Source of the DNA: Planctomycetota bacterium
GTDB taxonomy: Bacteria; Planctomycetota; PLA2; JAEUHO01
Length of the DNA: 32,434 bases
NCBI GenBank assembly: GCA_029259795.1
Contig: JAJDEM010000406.1
Span: 1-32,434, forward strand
Direction: 5' to 3'
Part shown: positions 15,513 to 24,231 of the stretch, piece by piece
Position numbering within the stretch: position 1 is the first letter of the stretch
How the letters are laid out: each line of letters begins with the position of its first letter
Translations under genes and position numbers: made by a program
Notes under the pieces: generated by a model
Databases searched by the model: none
What the model was told of the DNA's origin: nothing
What the model saw: only the letters and a program-made list of their open reading frames with translations

Positions 15513-15520
15513 GCGGGAGA

Positions 15521-15526
15521 AGCGTA
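15521..15526 (-). promoter_or_regulatory. Putative -10 box (TACGCT) of a leaderless acyP transcript
   Basis: CTACGCTTCTCCC here closely matches CTACACTTCTCCC before tupA. The box ends 8 nt before the acyP ATG. Confidence 0.45.
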
Positions 15527-15575
15527 GCGCCGCCAGGGGACAAGGGTCCCCGGCGAGTAAGGGCTCGGGCTGGCG

Positions 15576-15977
15576 CTACTGCTCGGTCTTGGCGGCCTTC
15601 TTGATGGCCGACTTCACGCAGCTGGGGCAGCAGACTTCCTTGCTGTCCACATAGCCCTTGTCGCAGGCCTCGCACCAGACGGATTCGCCGGCCTTGCCAG
15701 CCTTGCACACGCAAGCCTTCGCCGCGGCGGTCTTGGCCGCTGCAGCCTTGCAGTCACAGGACTCGCCGCACTCGCCGTCAGCGCACTTCGCGTCAGGGTC
15801 CTGCTTGCAGCATGCGGCGCCGTCCGCAGCGGGGGCATCCGTCAGGGCCGGGGTGCCCTCCACGACGGCCGGCTTGCTCTCTGTGTCGCCGGCGACCGGC
15901 GTTGCGGGGGCGTCGTCGCAGCCGACGAGCGTGAAGACGAGGCACAGGGCGAAGAGCGGAAGTAGATAGCGGCGCAT
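15576..15977 (-). CDS. Cysteine-rich lipoprotein
   Basis: This 133-residue protein starts at ATG 15977, preceded by AAGGAG at 6-nt spacing; an upstream in-frame ATG (16004) lacks this. The N-terminus is a lipoprotein signal (MRRYLLPLFALCLVFTLVGC, Cys20). The mature part opens with an acidic Ala/Pro linker, then holds 14 cysteines in clusters: CCKQ, CADGECGESCDCK, CVCKAG, WCEACDKGYV and VCCPSC. The last two pairs look like a zinc-ribbon knuckle pair; the first clusters resemble metallothionein-like or disulfide-rich segments separated by Ala/Lys repeats. Metal binding at the cell envelope is a reasonable inference, but no family is recognised with certainty. A TATGAT box at 16019-16024 gives it a leader of about 35 nt. 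Confidence 0.8.
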   Translation of the reverse strand: MRRYLLPLFALCLVFTLVGCDDAPATPVAGDTESKPAVVEGTPALTDAPAADGAACCKQDPDAKCADGECGESCDCKAAAAKTAAAKACVCKAGKAGESVWCEACDKGYVDSKEVCCPSCVKSAIKKAAKTEQ

Positions 15978-16018
15978 GGCGGACTCCTTGATGGGCTCAG
16001 GCATGAGATGCCCTCTAC

Positions 16019-16024
16019 ATCATA
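16019..16024 (-). promoter_or_regulatory. Putative -10 box (TATGAT) for the Cys-rich lipoprotein
   Basis: TATGAT on the minus strand, 41 nt upstream of the ATG at 15977. Unlike the leaderless genes, this gene has a normal SD inside the leader. No clear -35 is seen. Confidence 0.4.
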
Positions 16025-16047
16025 CGGGGCCGGTGCGCAGCCCGCGC

Positions 16048-17127
16048 CTATTGGGAAAAACGACCACTCGGCGGCAGCGTGCGCTGGAGGCCCTTGCGCG
16101 TCGGCGGCCCCTCGGCGGGCGTCGGTTCACGTGGCGGCAGCGCCGGCGGTCCGCCGGCGCCGGGCTTCGTAGACCGCAGTCCCGGAGGCGCGGCCCGAGG
16201 TGCCGTGGCCTGCGCGGCCGGCAGCGGCGGCGGTGCCGCAGGGGCAGCGAGCGGATCGTCCAGGTCCGGTTCGGCGCCGAGCGCCTCCGGCGCGGGCGAC
16301 GGGGCGGCCACGGGCGGCAGGGTCTCGCTCGCCGGCCCGGCGGCAGAGGCTGCCGGGCCTCCGCCCCACCCTTCGGTGGAGAGCGCCAGACCGCCGGGGG
16401 CACCCCAGCTCTTGTCGGGACCCCGACGTCCCGCGCCGAGCCCCACGACCCGCGCGAGGACGAGCAGGAGGATGAGGCCTGCGAGCCCCACGCCGCCGTA
16501 GAGCAGCGCTTGGCGGAAGAACACCGCTGCGGGCGCGACTTCGAGCGAGCCGCGGACAGCCGCCCACGTTGCGTCGGTCGGGTAGGCGGCCTGATTGCGA
16601 ACCATCAAGACGACGACCAGGATGTAGTCATCGGCCACGAGGAGCAGCGCGCGCGTGGCCGGCTCCTCAAGGCCCAGAAGACCCTCGGCGCCAGGGTGGC
16701 TCATGGCGAGTGCTTCATGGTCGGCGATCTCGATCGGCCGGAGCTCGACCTTGCCGTCGGCCACGAGGCCGTCGAACTGGGGCTTCGAGAGGAAGATGCG
16801 ATCGAGCATGTACCGGTGGCGTGCGCGTGAGCCGCCAAGAGCGCCCCCCTCGCGCTCGATGCGCGTGACGAGCAACAAAGCGTCGGGCTCGAGGAGCGAA
16901 CCCGCGGTGTAGACCGACCGTGTGGCCGCGGACGCTCGCGCAATCCGTGCGGTGAGGTCCATGCCATGGACCGGGCTGATGCTCATGTCGGCGGCCGAGA
17001 GCTTCTCGAACCCTGCGGGAACCCGTACCGAGAACCCCTTGCCGGCGCACACATCCTCGGCCTGGGCCGTGTTGGCGACCAACAAAACAGCAAGCCCGAG
17101 CATGAAGTACAGGCGGCGCACGCTCAT
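16048..17127 (-). CDS. Exported single-pass membrane protein of unknown function
   Basis: A protein of about 359 residues with three parts. A signal peptide (MSVRRLYFMLGLAVLLVANT, cleavage after AQA) leads to an extracytoplasmic alpha/beta domain to about residue 200, including FSVRVPAGFEKLSA and HEALAMSHPGAEG. One transmembrane helix follows (VGLAGLILLLVLARVVGLGA, about 210-230), then a long Pro/Ala/Gly-rich and probably disordered tail of about 120 residues ending GRFSQ. The start is uncertain: ATG 17127 has GGAG only 1 nt upstream. GTG 17121 would have that GGAG at 7-nt spacing, and GTG 17145 is also in frame. The first domain resembles proteins that handle stress or lipoprotein-type ligands only in general shape; no family is recognised. 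Confidence 0.7.
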   Translation of the reverse strand: MSVRRLYFMLGLAVLLVANTAQAEDVCAGKGFSVRVPAGFEKLSAADMSISPVHGMDLTARIARASAATRSVYTAGSLLEPDALLLVTRIEREGGALGGSRARHRYMLDRIFLSKPQFDGLVADGKVELRPIEIADHEALAMSHPGAEGLLGLEEPATRALLLVADDYILVVVLMVRNQAAYPTDATWAAVRGSLEVAPAAVFFRQALLYGGVGLAGLILLLVLARVVGLGAGRRGPDKSWGAPGGLALSTEGWGGGPAASAAGPASETLPPVAAPSPAPEALGAEPDLDDPLAAPAAPPPLPAAQATAPRAAPPGLRSTKPGAGGPPALPPREPTPAEGPPTRKGLQRTLPPSGRFSQ

Positions 17128-17211
17128 TCTCCGTAGACAGATCACAGCTAGGACCCATCGACTGGCTCGGGATGGCGCTTAAGGGGAAATGGCGCGGCAC
17201 TTGATGAGGCG

Positions 17212-17529
17212 CTAACGATGGACCCGGCTGTGGAGGAACCAGCGCGCCGCCCGCCCCCCACGCTCCCCGTAGAGCCGCAACAACTCGCCGCAGGTGGTTC
17301 GAACTTCGGCGTAGTGGCGCCGAAGGTAGACGTCGCCGGTGGTGTAGGGGCCCGCGCTCGTCGTGCGCCAGGTGCGCAGTACCTCGGCGATCTCGTAGCT
17401 CTGCCCCCGCCACGCAAAGCGCCGGGGCCAGGCCGGCTCGCCGGGGGCTGTGCCCTCGCAGTCGAACGACGCGGGATCGGGATCCACGGCCTCGCTGATG
17501 AACTCGCGTGATCCCGACTTCGGCGGCAT
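17212..17529 (-). CDS. Small cytosolic DUF6504-like protein
   Basis: A 105-residue protein without signal peptide or membrane segment. The central part (PRRFAWRGQSYEIAEVLRTW, then the YLRRHYAEVRTTCGELLRLY stretch and a closing RWFLHSRVHR) matches the general pattern of the DUF6504 family, in which a short beta-rich fold is built round WRG and Tyr/Arg residues. The function is unknown. ATG 17529 has no SD and lies 10 nt after the stop of the upstream exported protein on the same strand, so it is probably translated by coupling from a shared transcript. Confidence 0.65.
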   Translation of the reverse strand: MPPKSGSREFISEAVDPDPASFDCEGTAPGEPAWPRRFAWRGQSYEIAEVLRTWRTTSAGPYTTGDVYLRRHYAEVRTTCGELLRLYGERGGRAARWFLHSRVHR

Positions 17530-17539
17530 GGCCGCGCCG

Positions 17540-18295
17540 CTACTCCGAGAACAATGCAGCAGGCTTCTTCTTGTGCTTTTTCCAGAGCGCGAGCCAGGCG
17601 TCAGGCGTTGTCTCCTGACGCGACGTCAGCGTGTTGCACGCAGCGATGAGGGGCGCACCGAGCGCCTTCCAGCGCTTCTCGGCCTCGACGCCCATCGGCG
17701 CAGCCTTCGGCGGCTGGAACCGCGAGATGAGCTTGACGAGGGACTCGAGGATCTCGATGCGCTTCTTCGAGGCCTTGTACTTGCCGAGGGCCGCAATCGC
17801 CAGGGCTCCGGCGCCGTAGTCCTTGCTCTTCTCGGCGAGATCGGAGAGCGGCCCGATCGCGCTCTCGGGCGTGAGGGCTCCGATGGCTCCCAAGACGGAC
17901 TTGCCACGCGCGGTGGCCTCCTTCTTGTCCTTCGGGCCGGGCATGTACTTCTTGAGTTGCTTGTACGCACCCTTCGCATCGTTCAGCGCCGTGAGGGCCG
18001 CGATGGCCGGATCGCTCAACATGTCCAAGCCCTTGGCCTTGATCAACGCCCCGGCCTCCTTCTGGAGCTTGCCGCGCGCGGGCTTGCTCTCGATGCTGTT
18101 GTGCACCCCCGGCAGGGCCTTGAGGCTTGCCTCGAGGGCCGAGACGTCTTTCGCCTTGCGCGCGGTCGCCATGTCGGCGGCGAGCTTCTTTGCGGCCTCC
18201 ACATCGGCCTTGTCGTCGGCCGCGGAGGCCAATTTCGGGGCGCTGGACGCCGCAAGCAAGAGGGCCAGCAGGAATCCCAAGGACTGTCGTGCCAT
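17540..18295 (-). CDS. Exported helical-repeat (HEAT-like) protein
   Basis: A 251-residue protein starting at ATG 18295, preceded by GGAGG at 7-nt spacing. The frame is open further upstream, but only this start yields a signal peptide (MARQSLGFLLALLLAASS, cleavage near ASA-ADD). The mature protein is Lys/Ala-rich and almost wholly helical, with at least one HEAT-like pair at LGAIGALTPESAIGPLSDLA and YGAGALAIAALGKYKAS. The C-terminus WLALWKKHKKKP is strongly basic and echoes the WRTWW tail of the HEAT protein at 9316. No catalytic motif is visible. It is divergent from the HEAT-VWA gene at 18376, with 80 nt between them. Confidence 0.75.
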   Translation of the reverse strand: MARQSLGFLLALLLAASSAPKLASAADDKADVEAAKKLAADMATARKAKDVSALEASLKALPGVHNSIESKPARGKLQKEAGALIKAKGLDMLSDPAIAALTALNDAKGAYKQLKKYMPGPKDKKEATARGKSVLGAIGALTPESAIGPLSDLAEKSKDYGAGALAIAALGKYKASKKRIEILESLVKLISRFQPPKAAPMGVEAEKRWKALGAPLIAACNTLTSRQETTPDAWLALWKKHKKKPAALFSE

Positions 18296-18346
18296 CGGAC
18301 AACCTCCATCGTGATTGAACCATCCCAGCCTACGCGGGGCTCTGCG

Positions 18347-18352
18347 TACAAT
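18347..18352 (+). promoter_or_regulatory. Putative -10 box (TACAAT) for the HEAT-VWA gene
   Basis: TACAAT lies 23 nt before the ATG at 18376. A good SD (GGAG, 7-nt spacing) follows, so this gene has a short conventional leader. Confidence 0.45.
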
Positions 18353-18375
18353 CGACGGTCGACCGGAGTTCCCGC

Positions 18376-20079
18376 ATGCCTGCCCGTCCCCCCCTCCTCG
18401 CCTCGCCCGCCCGCCGGCTCCTGATTGGCCTCGCGGCCCTGGTCGTGGGCCTTGCCCTGGCCCGCTCGGCGGCTCGCGCCGAGACGCTGGACGGCCCCGC
18501 CTGGCGTACGGCCCACAAGGGCGCACGCAAGCTCATGAAGGTGCCGGGACAGCGCTTTCCCCAGCAGACGCTCAGCCGCACCCTGGCGGAAGACGACAGT
18601 GCCCGCGCCGCCGAGCTGATGGTGCGCTGGACCGTGGCGAGCCTGAAGCTACAGCAGGGCGTGCTGACGAGGGAACGGGACGAGCGGAAGATCAAGCTCG
18701 AGAAGCTCCGCAAGATCCTGCTCAAGGCCTATCCGAAGATGCCGCCCACGCGGCTGGAGGACAAGAACAACTGGGACATCGTCAAGAACGCCCACGACCT
18801 GGCGGTGCGCAACTACGAGGACGAGACCGGCGTGCGCTACACGCTGGGTCAGGGCCTGGGTGCGGTGCGCGATCCCGCGGCCGTCGCTTGGTTGCTCGAG
18901 GACGGCCTCCCGACGCTCCAGAAGGCCAAGGGCTCGGAGTCGGTTCAGGTCGCTCTCGCGCGCGGACTCGCCGAGCAGCCCAAGGCACAGGTGCTGCCGA
19001 CCCTGCTCGCCATGGCCTCGGACGCCTCGCGCGTGAAGCTGCAACTGGTTGCACTGCACTGGTTCGGCCAGCACAAGCACCCCGAGGGCTTCGCCCCTCT
19101 CGTCGCCGCGCTCAAGGCCAAGCCGGTCGCCGTACGGCGCCTGGCCGTTCACGGCCTCAAGCAGCTCGACGACCCGCGCGCCGTGGAGCCCTTGATCCAG
19201 TCGATGAGCAAGGCCGATGGCCTGCTCAACGCCGAGATCGATGACGTCCTGCATTGGTTCACCAGCAAGTCGTTCGAAGGCTCGGCCCCTGTGTGGAAGC
19301 GCTGGTGGAAGGCCGAAGGGGCGGCGTGGCTCGCGAGTGCCCCGACCGAGCGTCACACCCGCCGCCGGGAGGACCTGCCGGGCGGCACGCGTGTGCGCTT
19401 CTACGGCATTCCGACGGAGTCCAAGCACGTCGTGTTCGTCCTCGATCGCTCGGGCTCGATGAAGGCCAAGGCCAGCGACGCGGCCATCGCACGCAAGAAG
19501 GCCAAGCCCAAGGGCCCGATCACCGGAGACGGCGGCAAGCGGGGCAAGGGCAAAGGCGCCGAGGAAGCGCTGGCCGGCGAGACCCGCATGGAGCTCGCGA
19601 AGAACCAACTGAAACGCAGCATCGGGCAGCTGGATCGCAAGGTGAAGTTCGGCGTCCTCTTCTACAGCAACGATGTGAAGGTCTGGAAGCCGGCGCCGGA
19701 ACTCGTCCCGGCCGTGGCCGCGCAGAAGAAGGCGGCGGTCACGTGGTTTGAGGGGCTCGGCCCCGAGGGTCCCACCCTGATGTTTCCCGCGCTGATGAAG
19801 GCGCTCGCCTACGCCGACACGATCGGTGAGGACACGAAGAAGCCACGCACCGGGGCCAATACGATCTTCCTCCTGTCCGATGGCTCCCCCACGACGGCCG
19901 ACGGCAAGGTACTCCCGGCCGACGAGCTGGAGGCGGCGATGGAAGCGTTCCTCGAAGCCAACAAGCTCTACCGCTGCATCGTCCACACGATCGGCATCGG
20001 CCCCGGGCACAACAGTGCGATCCTGCGCCGCATCGCCGCCGCGACCGGCGGCCAATACAAGGCTGCCGGCACCCGCTGA
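18376..20079 (+). CDS. Exported protein with HEAT repeats and von Willebrand factor A domain
   Basis: A 567-residue protein starting at ATG 18376 with GGAG at 7-nt spacing. A signal peptide (RRLLIGLAALVVGLALARSA, cleavage near ARA-ETL, residue 36) is followed by helical HEAT-like repeats (about 150-290), for example LVAALKAKPVAVRRLAVHGL. The segment APVWKRWWKAEG again carries the Trp-rich tail seen in neighbouring HEAT proteins. The VWA domain runs from about residue 345 to the end, with the MIDAS motif DRSGS (Asp357, Ser359, Ser361), the threonine region around EGPTLMFPAL, and the FLLSDGSPT strand. Divalent-cation-dependent protein binding is expected. A low-complexity Lys/Gly insertion (about 375-400) follows the MIDAS strand. 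Confidence 0.88.
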   Translation: MPARPPLLASPARRLLIGLAALVVGLALARSAARAETLDGPAWRTAHKGARKLMKVPGQRFPQQTLSRTLAEDDSARAAELMVRWTVASLKLQQGVLTRERDERKIKLEKLRKILLKAYPKMPPTRLEDKNNWDIVKNAHDLAVRNYEDETGVRYTLGQGLGAVRDPAAVAWLLEDGLPTLQKAKGSESVQVALARGLAEQPKAQVLPTLLAMASDASRVKLQLVALHWFGQHKHPEGFAPLVAALKAKPVAVRRLAVHGLKQLDDPRAVEPLIQSMSKADGLLNAEIDDVLHWFTSKSFEGSAPVWKRWWKAEGAAWLASAPTERHTRRREDLPGGTRVRFYGIPTESKHVVFVLDRSGSMKAKASDAAIARKKAKPKGPITGDGGKRGKGKGAEEALAGETRMELAKNQLKRSIGQLDRKVKFGVLFYSNDVKVWKPAPELVPAVAAQKKAAVTWFEGLGPEGPTLMFPALMKALAYADTIGEDTKKPRTGANTIFLLSDGSPTTADGKVLPADELEAAMEAFLEANKLYRCIVHTIGIGPGHNSAILRRIAAATGGQYKAAGTR

Positions 20080-20182
20080 GCGTTTCGGCGAAGCGGGGCT
20101 GAACCGGCTGACGTTTGCTGCGTTCTCCCTGCGACGCCCCATAGCATCGGGGCCGCTGCGGCCAAACGGGAGGAAGCCAGGC

Positions 20183-22372
20183 GTGGGTAGACGAGTGATG
20201 TTCTGGGCTGCGCTCGCCTTGGGTGCCGCTGGGCTGTGTTGGCCGCTAGCCGCCGAGGCCGACGAGGTGCCGGTGGAGGACTCGGGAATCGAGGTGCTGC
20301 CGCCGGTCGTGATTCGCGCCCCGCGCGTAGACGGAGGACCGACGGACGCCCCCGCCGCAGGGAGCAACGCCGCGCTGCGCCGGGAGGCCTTGAGCTTCGA
20401 TGTTCCGGCGGCCGTGAGCGTGCTGGAAGGCGACGACCTCACCCGGCGACGTCTGGTGCGAACCGTGCCCGACGCGCTGCGGCGCCTGCCCGGCGTGCTC
20501 GTCCAGAAGACGGCACCCAACCAGGGCTCGCCCTTCATTCGCGGCTTCACGGGCTACCAGAACCTGCTGCTCATCGACGGGGTGCGCCTCAACCACTCCG
20601 CCTTCCGCGCGGGGCCCAACCAGTACTGGGGCACGGTCGACCCCTACACCATGGGACGGCTCGAGGTCGTGCGCGGCCCGCACTCCGTGCTCTACGGCAG
20701 TGACGCGATCGGCGGCACGGTGAACGTCGCGACCCGGCGCCGGGAGCGCTTTCTCCCCGGCGTCCACACAAACACCCGCCTCTACGGTCGCGCCGCCAGC
20801 GCCGAGGCCAGGGGCGGCGCCCGCCTCGAGTTCGAGGGCAACCAGAACAACCTCGGCTGGCTCGGCGGCGTGACGCTGCGCCGCTTTGGCGACATCCAGA
20901 GTGCCAGCGGCCCGCTACCGGGCACCGGCGGCATCGAGGAGATCGCGGGGGACCTGCGCCTTGATCGCAGGATCGGTCGGCACTGGAACGTCACGCTGGC
21001 CGGACAGCACTTCAAACAGACCAATGCCCCGCGCACCGAGACGACGATCTTCTCGGTGCCGTTTCGGGGCACGACCGTGGGATCGGAGCTGCGCCGGGAT
21101 CAGGATCAAGAGCGCACGCTCGTCTACGGTCGCGTGAGCTACGACGGCGGCGGCCGCGTCGAGCGCGGGGCGCTGACGCTCAGCTGGCAGCGGCATGACG
21201 AGGAACGCGACCGGCTCCGCACCGGCGATCGCCAGGACCTGCAGGGGTTCACGCTCAACCAGCTCGGCATCAACGCGCAGTTCGAATCCTGCACGCGCAT
21301 CGGTCGCCTGACCTACGGCGCGGAGTGGTATCACGACGAGGTCGACAGCTTCCGGCGCAACTTCGTTGCCGGTGTGGAAGGTGGCCCGACGATCCAAGGC
21401 GCGATCGGCGACGATGCGCGCTACGACCTCGTGGGCGTCTACCTCGAGGACCACATCCACTGGCGGCGCTGGGACTTCTTCCTCGGCGCCCGCTTCACCT
21501 ACGCGCGCGCCGAAGCCAACCGGGTGGACAACCCTTCGGTCGCAGGCTCCGATCCGACAACCCCGGGCAACGTCATTCGCGTCGCCAACGACTGGACCAG
21601 CCTCGTGGGTAGCCTCAAGGCGCGCTACGCCGTCTCACGCAAGGTCAGTGTCTACGGCAGCGTCTCGCAGGGCTTTCGCGCCCCGTCTTTGCATGACCTG
21701 ACTTCGTTGGATGCGACCAGCGTCGTGGAGTCCCCCGCCCCGGGGCTCGAGCCCGAGAAGACCGTCGCGTTCGAGCTGGGCGCGAAGACCGAGCAGCGCC
21801 GCTTCTCCGGCGAGGCGGCCGTCTGGTACACGCGCATCGACGACGCGATCATCCGCTCCCCCACGGGCGCCCTCATCGGCGGCACCCCCGAGGTGCGCAA
21901 GGACAACATCGGCGACGGCTACGCCTACGGGTTCGAGTTGGCCGGCGCGCTGCGCGTGCGGCGCTCGTGGACCGTGTTCGGCAACCTCGGCTGGATGGAC
22001 AGCCGCGTGAAGGAGCTGGGCGCGGGCGGGTCGCTCGTCGACTCCCATCTCAGCCGCCAGAACCCGCTCCACAGCACCCTTGGCCTGCGCTTGGAGCCCG
22101 AGTGCTCCCGCGGCTGGCTCCAAGCCGAGTGGGAGTACGCGGGCAAGGCCGACCAGCTCTCCTTGCGCGATCAAGGCGATACGCGGCGCATTCCGCCGGG
22201 CGGCACGCCGGCGTGGAGCGTCGTGAACCTGCGCGGCGGGTACAGGCTCGGCTCAAAGAGCAGCCTGACGCTCGCGGTCGAGAACCTGTTCGACGCCAAC
22301 TACCGCACCCACGGTTCGGGGCAGAACGAGCCGGGCATCAACGTCGTGCTCGGCTTCGTCTTCGACTGGTAG
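20183..22372 (+). CDS. TonB-dependent outer-membrane receptor
   Basis: A 729-residue receptor starting at GTG 20183, chosen because AGGA lies about 8-10 nt upstream and a signal peptide follows (MGRRVMFWAALALGAAGLCW, cleavage near AEA-DEV). A TonB-box-like stretch (EVLPPVVIRAPR) precedes the plug domain: PDALRRLPGVLVQ, SPFIRGFTGYQNLLLIDGVR, and RLEVVRGPHSVLYGSDAIGG then TVNV. The remainder is a 22-strand barrel with the usual motif QGFRAPSLHDLT and a C-terminal strand ending LGFVFDW with the aromatic residue needed for barrel assembly. The substrate (siderophore, haem, cobalamin or glycan) cannot be read. No TonB/ExbBD gene is nearby. Confidence 0.95.
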   Translation: MGRRVMFWAALALGAAGLCWPLAAEADEVPVEDSGIEVLPPVVIRAPRVDGGPTDAPAAGSNAALRREALSFDVPAAVSVLEGDDLTRRRLVRTVPDALRRLPGVLVQKTAPNQGSPFIRGFTGYQNLLLIDGVRLNHSAFRAGPNQYWGTVDPYTMGRLEVVRGPHSVLYGSDAIGGTVNVATRRRERFLPGVHTNTRLYGRAASAEARGGARLEFEGNQNNLGWLGGVTLRRFGDIQSASGPLPGTGGIEEIAGDLRLDRRIGRHWNVTLAGQHFKQTNAPRTETTIFSVPFRGTTVGSELRRDQDQERTLVYGRVSYDGGGRVERGALTLSWQRHDEERDRLRTGDRQDLQGFTLNQLGINAQFESCTRIGRLTYGAEWYHDEVDSFRRNFVAGVEGGPTIQGAIGDDARYDLVGVYLEDHIHWRRWDFFLGARFTYARAEANRVDNPSVAGSDPTTPGNVIRVANDWTSLVGSLKARYAVSRKVSVYGSVSQGFRAPSLHDLTSLDATSVVESPAPGLEPEKTVAFELGAKTEQRRFSGEAAVWYTRIDDAIIRSPTGALIGGTPEVRKDNIGDGYAYGFELAGALRVRRSWTVFGNLGWMDSRVKELGAGGSLVDSHLSRQNPLHSTLGLRLEPECSRGWLQAEWEYAGKADQLSLRDQGDTRRIPPGGTPAWSVVNLRGGYRLGSKSSLTLAVENLFDANYRTHGSGQNEPGINVVLGFVFDW

Positions 22373-22428
22373 CCAGCCCCTCCCGAAACCGCCTCGACAG
22401 CGTGCGGTACGGGGCGGTGGGAGGCGCC

Positions 22429-23487
22429 ATGCGACATCACCACCGACTCGTCGGATTGCTACTGGCACTCCTCCTCGCGGCGCCCGCGCGGGCGGAGGAG
22501 CCGGCGGTCGTGGCGAAGGGCAAGCGCCTGCTCGGTATGCACGTCAGCAGTGCTGCCGATGGCGACTTCGGACGCGCCTACGGCCACGCCACGTCGATCG
22601 GCATCGACGCCGTGGGGCTCGCCGTCGCCTGGGACGAGATCGAGGCGCAGCCGGGCGTGTTCAAGAGCCGCTGGCTGCCCATCGCCAACGGTTTCTACGG
22701 GCCTCGCACGATGCGCGTCTCGCTGGTCCTGAAGGTCCTCGACACCACCCAGGTACGGCTCCCGAAGGACCTCAGGGGCAAGGCGTACGACGATCCCGTC
22801 GTCATCGCACGCTTCCAGACCTTCCTCACCTGGGTCCTCGGCCAGGTGAAGGATCTACGCTTGACCAGCCTGTCGCTAGGCAACGAGGTCGGCGGGGTAC
22901 TGGGCGCCGACCCCAAGGCCTGGGCTGCCTACACGCGCCTCTTCGAAGCCGGCCGGACGCACATCCGCACGACCCACCCCAAGCTGCCCATCGGCTGCAC
23001 CCTCACCTACGGCAGCCTCACGGGAGGCACCCGCACCTGGGCCAGCCGCCTGAACCTCCAAGCCGATGTGATCCTCCTCACCTACTACCCGCTCCGCGCG
23101 GGGTTCAGGCTCCAACCCCTCAAGCACCTCGACGAGGCCTTCCGCACCGCAACGACCCTCTATCCGAACAAGCCGATCCACTTCGGTGAGATTGGCTGCC
23201 CGTCGGGCACGGTGATGGGCAGCTCCCTCGCCCACCAGGACAAATTCATCACGCGCTTGTTCACGCTGTGGGACCGCTACCGCGCACGCGTGCCCCTAGT
23301 GAGCTACTGCTGGCTGACCGACACGTCGGCTGCGGCGATCGAAAGGTACAAGAAGTACTACCGGAGCAGCGACCCGCGCTTCGTCGACTACCTCGCCACG
23401 CTGGGCCTGCGGACCCACGCAAAGGGCGGCACCGACAAGCCAGCCTTCAAGACGCTGCGCGCAGCCGCCAAGGCGCGCGGCTTCTAG
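22429..23487 (+). CDS. Exported glycoside-hydrolase-like TIM barrel (clan GH-A type)
   Basis: A 352-residue protein starting at ATG 22429, with GGGAGG 4 nt upstream. A signal peptide (MRHHHRLVGLLLALLLAAPA, cleavage near ARA-EEP) precedes a (beta/alpha)8-like domain. Landmarks are GIDAVGLAVAWDEIEAQPGV, the LSLGNEVGG strand with an Asn-Glu pair at the acid/base position (Glu153), and PIHFGEIGCPSG with a Glu at the nucleophile position (Glu254). Both glutamates are where clan GH-A enzymes have them, at the ends of strands 4 and 7. The closest GH family is not certain. It follows the TonB receptor by 56 nt on the same strand, so glycan binding/uptake and cleavage together is a possibility. Confidence 0.75.
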   Translation: MRHHHRLVGLLLALLLAAPARAEEPAVVAKGKRLLGMHVSSAADGDFGRAYGHATSIGIDAVGLAVAWDEIEAQPGVFKSRWLPIANGFYGPRTMRVSLVLKVLDTTQVRLPKDLRGKAYDDPVVIARFQTFLTWVLGQVKDLRLTSLSLGNEVGGVLGADPKAWAAYTRLFEAGRTHIRTTHPKLPIGCTLTYGSLTGGTRTWASRLNLQADVILLTYYPLRAGFRLQPLKHLDEAFRTATTLYPNKPIHFGEIGCPSGTVMGSSLAHQDKFITRLFTLWDRYRARVPLVSYCWLTDTSAAAIERYKKYYRSSDPRFVDYLATLGLRTHAKGGTDKPAFKTLRAAAKARGF

Positions 23488-23513
23488 AGCCTCCGCGGCT
23501 CCCACCCTGCGCG

Positions 23514-24182
23514 TTAGTCGCGGTGGCCGACGTAGAGGTAGTGCCAGCTGCCCTTGGTCTTCCGGGCCTTTACGCGAATGGACTCCGCGCGGAAGCCCGC
23601 GACGCGCATCGCGCGCGGAAAGGACGGCGCGTTGTAGGCCGACCAGATCACGAGTGTGCCCCCCTTGCGCAGCAGGCTGCGCAGCCGGGGCAGGCCCTTG
23701 CGGCTGTAGAGCCGGACGTTGCCTTCGGCCGTGAACGAATCCGGCCCGTGATCGACGTCAAGGAGCATCGCGTCGAACGGCTCAGGGCTGCTGAGGACGT
23801 AGTCGACGAGGTCCCCGACCGCGAGCTCGGTGCGCTTGTCTTCGAGCGGTCGGTCGGCGAGATCGGCCAGCGGGCCGCGGTTCCACTCGATGAGCGTCGG
23901 GGAGATCTCCGAGACGATCACCCTGCCCGTCGGGCCAAGCTGCTCGAGCGCGGCGCGCGCTGTGTAGCCCATGCCGAGCCCTCCGATGAGGACGCGTGCG
24001 TCGGCCTTCTCCTTCAGCCCCTTGCAGCCGAGCACAGCCATGTGCTCCTCGGAGTAGTGCGCCATGTTGCTCATGAGCGGCATGCCGTCCGCCCGCACCA
24101 TGAAGAAGCCGGCCTCCTCACGCAGCGTGAGCTCCTCCCCGGAGGGCAGGATGGCCTTGTCGATGAGTCGGCTCTTGCGCAT
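23514..24182 (-). CDS. Spermidine synthase-like (SpeE-fold) protein
   Basis: A 222-residue cytosolic protein with a short N-terminal beta domain (ILPSGEELTLREEAGFFMVR) and a Rossmann methyltransferase fold. The nucleotide-binding glycine loop is VLIGGLGMGYTARA (64-77), followed by the acidic strand end VSEISPTLIEW (Glu92) and DAMLLDVDHGPDSF near residues 138-151. It is about 60 residues shorter than typical SpeE and lacks a clear polyamine gatekeeper sequence, so polyamine synthase activity is not certain; related methyltransferase-like proteins are widespread. ATG 24182 has no SD but a TAGGCT box 8 nt upstream. It is divergent from tupA with 61 nt between the starts. Confidence 0.8.
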   Translation of the reverse strand: MRKSRLIDKAILPSGEELTLREEAGFFMVRADGMPLMSNMAHYSEEHMAVLGCKGLKEKADARVLIGGLGMGYTARAALEQLGPTGRVIVSEISPTLIEWNRGPLADLADRPLEDKRTELAVGDLVDYVLSSPEPFDAMLLDVDHGPDSFTAEGNVRLYSRKGLPRLRSLLRKGGTLVIWSAYNAPSFPRAMRVAGFRAESIRVKARKTKGSWHYLYVGHRD

Positions 24183-24190
24183 GGGCGCCC

Positions 24191-24196
24191 AGCCTA
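24191..24196 (-). promoter_or_regulatory. Putative -10 box (TAGGCT) of a leaderless transcript
   Basis: TAGGCT ends 8 nt before the ATG at 24182. The same hexamer precedes the DUF1569 gene at 26810-26815. Confidence 0.35.
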
Positions 24197-24231
24197 CCGG
24201 GGCACGGATCGCCCGGCGCGAGATGCGGCAC

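Noticed and set aside
21284-21296. GTTCGAATCC-like tRNA T-loop motif
   Set aside because: It lies inside the TonB-receptor coding frame and no acceptor or anticodon stem fits around it.
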